17,822 nt of DNA from DATAVB01 sp040414495 (GTDB lineage Bacteria; Actinomycetota; Actinomycetes; Mycobacteriales; QHCD01), in the NCBI GenBank assembly GCA_040414495.1, contig JBEDUI010000230.1, forward strand, positions 1 through 17,822, written 5' to 3'. The notes beneath the pieces were generated by a model. It worked only from the letters and a program-made list of their open reading frames with translations. It was not told the origin of the DNA and did not search any database. This document shows, piece after piece, positions 7,698-12,605 of this stretch. The translations under genes were made by a program, and so were the position numbers. Each line of letters starts with the position of its first letter. The first letter of the stretch is position 1.

Positions 7698-8703
7698 AGC
7701 CACCGCGGCGTTGGAAGCCATCAACGTCACCAAGCATTTCCACGTCCGCGATTCGGTCGGCAGCGGCGCGACCGTGCACGCGGTGGAAAACGTGACGCTA
7801 CGGCTGTTGCCCGGTCGTATCGTCGCGCTGGTCGGCGAAAGCGGCAGCGGCAAAACGACGTTGGCCCGGTTGCTTGCTCAGTTTTATCCGGTCACTTCCG
7901 GCGACGTCCGGCTGCACGGCCAGCCGGTGAGCGGGAAACGGGCCGGCAAGGATTACTTCCGCCAGGTGCAGCTGATTTTCCAGGACCCGTTCGGCTCGCT
8001 GCACCCCGGACACCGCGTGCGCTACAACCTCGAACGCGCGCTGCGCATTCACGGACACGCGAAAAGCCGGGCCGATGCCCGGGACCAGTCGATCGAGCTC
8101 CTGGAACGGGTCAGCCTCATTCCGGCCCGGGAATTCCTCGACAAATTCCCGCACGAATTGTCCGGCGGGCAACGCCAGCGGGTCGTGATCGCGCGAGCAT
8201 TGGCCGTGCAACCGTCCGTACTCTTGGGCGACGAACCGATTTCCATGCTCGATGTGTCGATCCGGCTCGATATGCTCAACCTGCTGGCGCGGCTGCGGGA
8301 TGAGGAAGGGCTGGCGTTGCTGTACATCACCCACGACATCGCTTCGGCCCGGTATTTGTCGGACGATGTGCACGTGATGTACGCCGGCCAGATGATCGAA
8401 GCCGGGCCAAAGGATGAGGTTATTCAGACACCGATGCACCCGTATACCCGGCTGCTGGTCGAAGCCTCGCCGGATCCGGGCCGGGCCGGGCGCAGCGACG
8501 GTGTTTTCGACGAAACCGCGATGCTCGGCGAGCCGCCGAACCTGGTGAACCCGCCATCTGGTTGCCGATTTCACCCGCGGTGCCCGTTCGCCATGGACGA
8601 ATGCCGAAAGGCCTTCCCCGACAGAACCGACCTGGGCAACGGACACTGGGCCCATTGTTGGCTGCACCAAAAGGGCCGCACCGCCGAATTACGAACCACC
8701 TGA
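7684..8703 (+). CDS. ABC transporter ATP-binding protein, DppF/OppF type
   Basis: This 339-residue partner ATPase has Walker A GESGSGKTT (51-59), Q-loop in IFQDPFGSLHPG (Gln about 100), signature LSGGQ (159-163), Walker B VLLGDEP (179-185) and switch His 217 in ITHD. A cysteine-containing C-terminal oligopeptide domain (SGCRFHPRCPFAMDEC) follows. ATG 7684 is chosen because GGAG lies 10 nt upstream; a GTG at 7678 would leave only 4 nt. After Walker B it reads ISMLDVS rather than the more common VSALDVS. From memory this variant is frequent among Opp-type ATPases of sugar importers, weak support for a carbohydrate substrate. It is the last gene of the operon and is followed by a strong hairpin. 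Confidence 0.94.
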   Translation: MSTVEATAALEAINVTKHFHVRDSVGSGATVHAVENVTLRLLPGRIVALVGESGSGKTTLARLLAQFYPVTSGDVRLHGQPVSGKRAGKDYFRQVQLIFQDPFGSLHPGHRVRYNLERALRIHGHAKSRADARDQSIELLERVSLIPAREFLDKFPHELSGGQRQRVVIARALAVQPSVLLGDEPISMLDVSIRLDMLNLLARLRDEEGLALLYITHDIASARYLSDDVHVMYAGQMIEAGPKDEVIQTPMHPYTRLLVEASPDPGRAGRSDGVFDETAMLGEPPNLVNPPSGCRFHPRCPFAMDECRKAFPDRTDLGNGHWAHCWLHQKGRTAELRTT

Positions 8704-8710
8704 GCGCGCC

Positions 8711-8728
8711 GACCCGGCGGCGGGCCAG
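8711..8728. repeat. 18-bp direct repeat, left copy (duplicates glucokinase 3' end)
   Basis: GACCCGGCGGCGGGCCAG is identical to 9333-9350. In the right copy it encodes the last residues (LARRRV) of the ROK glucokinase on the minus strand, directly before its stop. Similarity extends a few bases further (GTCCG versus ATCCG). The two copies bracket the 41-bp repeat array and are 622 bp apart. Confidence 0.75.
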
Positions 8729-8751
8729 GTCCGTTGCCCGGACCGCCCGCC
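8719..8751 (+). terminator. Probable terminator of the importer operon
   Basis: GGTCCG (8728-8733) and CGGACC (8739-8744) form a 6-bp stem with a 5-nt loop. This is extended outward by GGCGGG (8719-8724) with CCCGCC (8746-8751), about 12 GC-rich pairs in total. It begins 16 nt after the last stop codon. There is no U-run, which is common for actinomycete terminators. Confidence 0.55.
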
Positions 8752-8940
8752 AATACGTCCGTGCAGCGAGCGTGACACCAGCGCGACCGCCCAATACGTC
8801 ATTGCCGCGAGCGTGACACCAGCACGACCGCCCAATTACCCAATTGCATCGAACGTGACACCAGAGCACATCGGCGCGCCAAAAACCGCCGTCTTGTCAC
8901 GCTCGGTGCAATGACGTTCCGGCGAAAGTCCAACGAGACG
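8741..8940. repeat. 41-bp repeat array, block A (partial unit plus three units)
   Basis: The repeat core GCGAGCGTGACACCAGC starts at 8766 and 8807, with a variant core (TCGAACG) at 8849, spacing 41-42 bp. Each complete unit continues with a RCGACCGCCCAATAC-like second half. A half unit (GACCGCCCGCCAATACGTC, from 8741) precedes the first. The third unit departs after CACCAGAG into a longer module ending at 8940. Translations across it are low-complexity in every frame and no family is recognisable, so I treat it as non-coding. Confidence 0.8.
8849..8940. repeat. 92-bp terminal module with inverted repeat core, copy 1
   Basis: This module aligns without gaps to 9113-9204 at about 88 per cent identity (roughly 11 differences in 92 by eye). 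It begins with the direct core (CGAACGTGACA) and contains the core in inverted orientation, TGTCACGCTCGG, at 8895-8906. It could therefore fold into a stem of about ten pairs around a 30-40-nt loop. The last 21 bp (CCGGCGAAAGTCCAACG plus AGACG) are nearly identical in both copies. Confidence 0.7.
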
Positions 8941-8985
8941 ACTCACATCTGGCGCCCCTGGCCGCAGCTGGCGCGAAATACCTAC

Positions 8986-9204
8986 GTGCAGCGAGCGTGA
9001 CAGCAGTGCGACCACCCAACGTTTTGTGCAGCGAACGTGACACCGGTGCGACCGCCCAATACTTAATAGCCGCGAGCGTGACACCAGCACGACCGCCCAA
9101 TACCCAATTGCCGCGAGCGTGACACCAGAGCAAATCGACGCGCCAAAAACCACCCTCTTGTCACGCTCGCTGCAACGAGGTACCGGCGAAAGTCCAACGG
9201 GACG
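8986..9204. repeat. 41-bp repeat array, block B (four units)
   Basis: Repeat cores start at 8991, 9031, 9072 and 9113 (spacing 40-41 bp). Units two to four of this block match block A's three units at a constant offset of 264-265 bp, so the blocks arose by duplication of a multi-unit segment. A 45-bp unrelated stretch (about 8941-8985) separates the blocks. Base changes between units are scattered, suggesting an old duplication. Confidence 0.8.
9113..9204. repeat. 92-bp terminal module with inverted repeat core, copy 2
   Basis: The direct core GCGAGCGTGACA (9113-9124) and its exact reverse complement TGTCACGCTCGC (9159-9170) form a perfect 12-bp inverted repeat with a 34-nt loop. Copy 1 has two substitutions at the start of its direct arm and one at the end of the other. 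The two modules close the two repeat blocks. Confidence 0.75.
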
Positions 9205-9234
9205 GCGACGACGGAGGCGACCACGACGACCGCG

Positions 9235-9306
9235 ACCAACGGGAAGACGGAGACGACCGAGACGACCGAGACCAACGGGAAGACGGAGACGACCGAGACG
9301 ACGACG
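9235..9306. repeat. 36-bp tandem duplication in a GAC/GAG-rich tract
   Basis: ACCAACGGGAAGACGGAGAC begins the unit at 9235 and again at 9271. The first 32 bp of the two 36-bp copies are identical. The surrounding tract from about 9199 to 9307 is almost entirely GAC, GAG and CGA triplets. Readings in either direction give low-complexity Arg/Pro or Val/Ser strings, so I do not call a gene. Confidence 0.8.
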
Positions 9307-9329
9307 CCCGTACAGGCCTACCCGAAACC

Positions 9330-10277
9330 TCAGACCCGGCGGCGGGCCAGATCCGCCGCGCCGACCAGACCAGCGGCCGGACCAAACCGCGCCAGCTCGA
9401 TCCGCGCCAACGGCCGGAACCCGCGACCGGTCAACGTCTCGGCGTAGGCGGTCCGGGCCGGTGCCAACAACAGATCCCCAGCCTCGCTGACCCCACCGCC
9501 GATCACCATGCAACTCGGGTCGAGGACCGCGGCCAGGTCGGCCAGGCCCTCCCCGAGTCGCCGGCCCATGCTCGTAAATATCTCCAATGCGCCCGGATCG
9601 CCTTCCTGGGCGGCGATGCGGACCTCGTGTCCGGTCAACCGGGACGGATCGCCATCGACCAGTTCCAGCAGCCGATGCGCCGCCACCGGCGAGACGTCGG
9701 CCAGCTCGCGGGCGTCCCGGGCCAGCGCGGTCCCGCTGGCGTACATCTCCCAGCAGCCGCGATTACCGCAGGCGCAGCGCCGACCACCCGGGACCATGCA
9801 CATGTGCCCGTACTCGGGCGCGACCCCGTACGCGCCGCGGAACAGCGTTCCGGCCACCACCAGGCCACCGCCGATCCCGGTACCCAGGGTCACGCAGACC
9901 ACGACCGGCTCGCCCGTCGCCGCGCCGAACCGGTACTCGGCCCAGGCCGCGGCATTGGCATCGTTCTCCACCGTCACCGGCAGACCAACCCGCTCGGTCA
10001 GCGCGTCGCGCAGCGGCTCGTTCCGCCAGGCCAAGTGCGGCGAGAAAAGCACGGTCGCCCGATCCGAGGCGATCCACCCGGCCGCGCCGATGCCGACCGC
10101 GACCACCTCGTGCCGCGACCGAAGCTCGGCCACCACCGAGCTGATCACGTTCTCGGTTTCGGTGACGTCCTTTGTCGGGGTGGAACGACGCACCTCTTCG
10201 ATAATCGTGCCGTCCTCGTCCACCACTCCGGCTGCGACCTTTGTACCGCCGATATCGACGCCGACGCTCAGCCGCAT
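9330..10277 (-). CDS. glk: ROK-family glucokinase
   Basis: This 315-residue cytoplasmic sugar kinase phosphorylates glucose with ATP. The N-terminal phosphate-binding motif is VDIGGTK (7-13), with catalytic Asp 106 in VENDANAAA and the adenosine motif LGTGIGGG (131-138). Its ROK zinc site is formed by EYGH (His 158) with CACGNRGC (Cys 168, 170, 175). Length and the ending GLVGAADLAR match the Streptomyces ROK glucokinase, which also mediates carbon catabolite repression there; whether this one does is unknown. ATG 10277 is preceded by GGGAAGA. It lies 66 nt downstream of the MerR gene on the same strand and could be co-transcribed with it. Its last codons are duplicated at 8711-8728 beyond the repeat array. 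Confidence 0.92.
   Translation of the reverse strand: MRLSVGVDIGGTKVAAGVVDEDGTIIEEVRRSTPTKDVTETENVISSVVAELRSRHEVVAVGIGAAGWIASDRATVLFSPHLAWRNEPLRDALTERVGLPVTVENDANAAAWAEYRFGAATGEPVVVCVTLGTGIGGGLVVAGTLFRGAYGVAPEYGHMCMVPGGRRCACGNRGCWEMYASGTALARDARELADVSPVAAHRLLELVDGDPSRLTGHEVRIAAQEGDPGALEIFTSMGRRLGEGLADLAAVLDPSCMVIGGGVSEAGDLLLAPARTAYAETLTGRGFRPLARIELARFGPAAGLVGAADLARRRV
9333..9350. repeat. 18-bp direct repeat, right copy (inside glucokinase 3' end)
   Basis: GACCCGGCGGCGGGCCAG abuts the glucokinase stop codon (9330-9332) and is the coding original of the copy at 8711-8728. Its position at a gene 3' end resembles the attachment or duplication footprint of an inserted element, but no recombinase gene lies between the copies. 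Confidence 0.75.
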
Positions 10278-10343
10278 CAGATCTTCCCGCCCATTCGCAT
10301 CGCCGCAGCGTACCCAAACCGCCGGCCTGCGAAGGCAGACGTA

Positions 10344-11162
10344 CTACCAGAAGCGCTCCTGACCCGGGATTGTTTCCAAATCGGACAGCAGCAGCTCGCG
10401 GTCCCCGTCCTGGCTGATGCCGTCGGCCGCGGCCAGTGCCTGCTCGGTCCAGCGCCGCGCCTCCTCCGGGTCACCCGCGACCGCATGCGCGCGGGCCAAC
10501 GCCTCATATGCGTACGCGAGCTGGAAATCCCCGATGCCGTTGTCCTGCGCCAGTTGCAGGGAACGGCGGGCGTGATACAGCGCCGGCTCGGACCGGCCCA
10601 GTACCGCGTAAACATGCGAGCACTGCCATTCCCCCACCGTCAGGTTCGCCGGCGTGCCGACCTGTTCCCAGTGATACCGGGAGGCGTGCGCCATGTGCAC
10701 CATCCGGTCGTTCTCGGCGATCGACCGGTCCTCCTTCTCCAGCAGCCGCCACACGCCGTTGAACAACTCGGCCGCCAATGCCCGTTCGTCATTGACGCTG
10801 GGCGAATCCTTTGTGGACATGGATGCTCCGATTCCGTCGGCGATGAAGTGGTCGAGGCGGTGCAAGGCGCTCTGGGTACGGGTCATCCGGGCGGCCAGCC
10901 GTTGCCGGTGCGCTACGAGTACGGACCGCACCGCTTGGTCGGATGCGCTCAGGCACTCCCGGACCTGCTCCAGCGGCAGGTCGACCGCCCGGAATCGGGC
11001 CACCAGCTCGGCCTGCTGCACCTGCGCCGGGTCGTAGAGTCGTTGCCCGGCGGGGTCAACCACGGCCGGACGCAGCAGCCCGATCCGGTCGTAGTGCCGC
11101 AACGCCTTGGGCGTCAAGCCACTACGCCGGGCCAGCTGCCCAACGGTCAGCAACTCGCGCAT
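10344..11162 (-). CDS. MerR-family regulator with TPR-like C-terminal domain
   Basis: This 272-residue regulator has a winged helix-turn-helix at 5-70 (LTVGQLARRSGLTPKALRHY at 5-24, then GLLRP and RLYD). A dimerising helix follows at about 75-110. Residues 125-250 are helical and resemble tetratricopeptide units, with ALYHARRSLQLAQDNG, FQLAYAYEALARAHAVAG and DPEEARRWTEQALAAA. Classic metal-sensing cysteines are absent, so the ligand is more likely a small molecule or protein. I chose ATG 11162 over ATG 11168. The predicted -10 box lies 7 nt upstream of it, which places the transcript start at the A of that ATG (leaderless mRNA), and there is no Shine-Dalgarno. It precedes the glucokinase gene by 66 nt. 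Targets beyond its own promoter cannot be read from the sequence. Confidence 0.9.
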   Translation of the reverse strand: MRELLTVGQLARRSGLTPKALRHYDRIGLLRPAVVDPAGQRLYDPAQVQQAELVARFRAVDLPLEQVRECLSASDQAVRSVLVAHRQRLAARMTRTQSALHRLDHFIADGIGASMSTKDSPSVNDERALAAELFNGVWRLLEKEDRSIAENDRMVHMAHASRYHWEQVGTPANLTVGEWQCSHVYAVLGRSEPALYHARRSLQLAQDNGIGDFQLAYAYEALARAHAVAGDPEEARRWTEQALAAADGISQDGDRELLLSDLETIPGQERFW

Positions 11163-11169
11163 GGCCATG

Positions 11170-11200
11170 ACGGTAGGAGGTTGCCCCGGGGCAACCGCAA
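11170..11200 (-). promoter_or_regulatory. MerR-type promoter/operator with 19-bp spacer
   Basis: On the minus strand the -35 box TTGCGG (11200-11195) and -10 box TACCGT (11175-11170) are separated by exactly 19 bp, the overlong spacing that MerR proteins correct by DNA distortion. The perfect 18-bp palindrome GGTTGCCCCGGGGCAACC (11179-11196) fills the spacer and resembles known MerR operators. Only one base separates the -10 from ATG 11168. Autoregulation is a strong inference. Confidence 0.8.
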
Positions 11201-11242
11201 GACTTTGTCTAATTGCTCGGCTCCGCGCTCGCTCCGCTCCTC

Positions 11243-11259
11243 GGCGCCCCAGGGGCGCC
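11243..11259 (-). terminator. Possible terminator after the SRPBCC gene
   Basis: GGCGCCCC (11243-11250) and GGGGCGCC (11252-11259) are perfect inverse complements around one base, giving a GC-only hairpin once the centre opens as a loop. It is about 32 nt after the SRPBCC stop on the minus strand and has no U-run. A GCTC-rich low-complexity stretch (11214-11242) follows. Confidence 0.4.
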
Positions 11260-11291
11260 TGCGATCGCGGACGTTATTCGCGCGGCCGATT

Positions 11292-11726
11292 TCAGCCCTC
11301 GACGCGGCGCTTGAGCTCTTTCAACGCGGTATCGAGAATGACCTTCTCGGCCTTGCGCTTGAACAGTCCGAGCATCGGAACGGTCAGGTCGACGGTGAGC
11401 GAATACGTCACCCGGGTCGTCGCGCCGACCTCGTCCAATTGGTACGAACCGTGCTGGCTCTTCTGCAGCTGGCCCTTGACCAACTCCCAAGAGACGGCCG
11501 TATCGTCCTTCGCCCAGTCATACCGCAGCACGTAATCGTCCTTGACGATCCCGGCGTCGATGACAAAATGCACCGTCTGCGCGCGCCCGTCCGGGTAGCT
11601 CTCCTGGACTTCGCAGGTCTTGATCGAACCGGACCATTCCGGGTACGTCGGAAAGTCGGCGATCACCGCCATGATCGCGGCCGGAGCCGCGTTGATCATG
11701 ATCGACTGCGAGGACTGATCAGCCAT
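11292..11726 (-). CDS. SRPBCC (START-like) family protein, TB16.3-like
   Basis: This 144-residue protein of the helix-grip SRPBCC fold has an N-terminal strand MADQSSQSIMI and then helix/loop ADFPTYPEWSGSIKTCEV. Central strands follow (YVLRYDWAKDDTAVSWELVKG), then SYQLDE and TRVTYSLTVDLTVPMLGLFK, and a long C-terminal helix ending LKELKRRVEG. Length and the start and end segments closely match M. tuberculosis TB16.3 (Rv2185c) as I recall it. Such proteins bind hydrophobic ligands in a cavity; the ligand of this group is not known. In mycobacteria its relative lies next to fadD15; here fadD15 is about 5 kb away. It is encoded downstream of a phosphoesterase gene on the same strand. Confidence 0.9.
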   Translation of the reverse strand: MADQSSQSIMINAAPAAIMAVIADFPTYPEWSGSIKTCEVQESYPDGRAQTVHFVIDAGIVKDDYVLRYDWAKDDTAVSWELVKGQLQKSQHGSYQLDEVGATTRVTYSLTVDLTVPMLGLFKRKAEKVILDTALKELKRRVEG

Positions 11727-11728
11727 CA

Positions 11729-11779
11729 GGGCGCCATCCCCTTCACGGACATCGCGCCCGGGCCGACCTGATGGCGCCC
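11729..11779. other. Inverted repeat upstream of SRPBCC gene
   Basis: GGGCGCCAT (11729-11737) and ATGGCGCCC (11771-11779) are perfect 9-bp inverse complements separated by 33 nt. They lie between the phosphoesterase stop and the SRPBCC start, with ATCA/TGAT also flanking the arms imperfectly. They could be paired half-sites or an mRNA leader stem enclosing the Shine-Dalgarno GAAGGGGA. Confidence 0.35.
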
Positions 11780-11815
11780 GGGCTGATCGGTCATACGCGG
11801 CAGGCTACCCGCCAG

Positions 11816-12583
11816 TCACCAGCTCACCACGTAGGGCCTGCCCAGTGCCCGGAAGTGGCCAACGTTGATGCATTCGGTCTTGCCGATCCGCAACCGGCGC
11901 TGCAACGGCTGGTGCACATGTCCGAACAGGACCAGCCGCGGCTGGGTCGCCCGGATCGCGTCGAGAATCGCCTGGCTGCCGCGTTCGAACCGCCGCGACA
12001 CCACGTCGTACGTCAGCTCCGGGCGGGCCGGCGGGATGTGGCAGCAGAGCACGTCGACTGCCCCGACGGCGGCGATACGGGCGGCGTACTCCTCATCGCT
12101 GCGTTCGTACGGCGTCCGGTACCGGGTCTGCAGGCCACCGCCGACGAACCCGAAGCTGCGCCCGTCCAACTCCACCGCGGCCCCGTCGAGCACCTGCACC
12201 CCGTCGCCGGTGAACTCACCCCACAGCCGGGGCAGGTCGACGTTGCCGAAGGTCGCGTACGCCGGGCGTGGCATGGCGGCGAAGAGCCGCCCGTACTGCC
12301 GCCGGGCCGCCGCCTCGACCGCGACGCCCGGCTCCTCGTCCCGCTGTTCCCACAGCGAGCGCGAGAAGGCGCGGGCGTCGTCGAAGCGTTGCGCGGTCCG
12401 CAACGCTATGAACCGGCTGATCGCCGCCGCCCCGAACAGCTCGCCCATGATGCCGCCGCCCGGGTCGGCGTAGTCGACGAACGAGAGCAGGTCGCCCAAG
12501 CAGATCAGGGCGTCCGCGCCGTCCCCGGACCGCGCCAGCGCGTCGACGTTGCCATGGACATCCGATACCACGTGCACGCGCAT
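11816..12583 (-). CDS. Calcineurin-like metallophosphoesterase
   Basis: This 255-residue protein has the dimetal phosphoesterase motifs in order: DVH (8-10) within VVSDVHGNVD, GD (30-31) in LICLGDLL, GNVD (113-116), a single His at about 182 in LCCHIPP, and GHVH (221-224). GNVD replaces the usual GNH(E/D), so the catalytic histidine of that motif is a valine, an atypical feature seen in some non-classical members. It would hydrolyse a phosphoester in the cytoplasm; the substrate cannot be predicted. The start ATG 12583 has only a weak ribosome site (GGCGAC) and lies 22 nt after the stop of the sugar-binding protein gene. Read-through from the importer operon is therefore possible. Confidence 0.88.
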   Translation of the reverse strand: MRVHVVSDVHGNVDALARSGDGADALICLGDLLSFVDYADPGGGIMGELFGAAAISRFIALRTAQRFDDARAFSRSLWEQRDEEPGVAVEAAARRQYGRLFAAMPRPAYATFGNVDLPRLWGEFTGDGVQVLDGAAVELDGRSFGFVGGGLQTRYRTPYERSDEEYAARIAAVGAVDVLCCHIPPARPELTYDVVSRRFERGSQAILDAIRATQPRLVLFGHVHQPLQRRLRIGKTECINVGHFRALGRPYVVSW

Positions 12584-12605
12584 GTCGCCGAGCCTATGCC
12601 AGCTC

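Noticed and set aside
8741..9204. CRISPR array
   Set aside because: The unit period is 40-42 bp with almost the entire unit conserved, so there are no unique spacers; an inverted unit ends each block and no cas gene is present.
8711..9350. Insertion sequence or integrative element
   Set aside because: The flanking direct repeats are suggestive, but there is no transposase, integrase or fragment of one, so I report only repeats.
9119..9490. Rightward Arg/Pro-rich open frame
   Set aside because: It reads through the GAC/GAG tract and into the antisense of glucokinase; low complexity, no ribosome site.
8836..9513. Leftward open frame of 225 codons over the repeat array and glucokinase end
   Set aside because: It is a translation of the DNA repeats in one frame, overlaps the glucokinase 3' end in another frame, and shows no domain; sibling frames at 8420-8869 and 8897-9133 are the same artefact.
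9627..11771. Rightward 714-codon open frame
   Set aside because: Antisense to glucokinase, MerR and SRPBCC genes, all of which have clear family motifs on the other strand.
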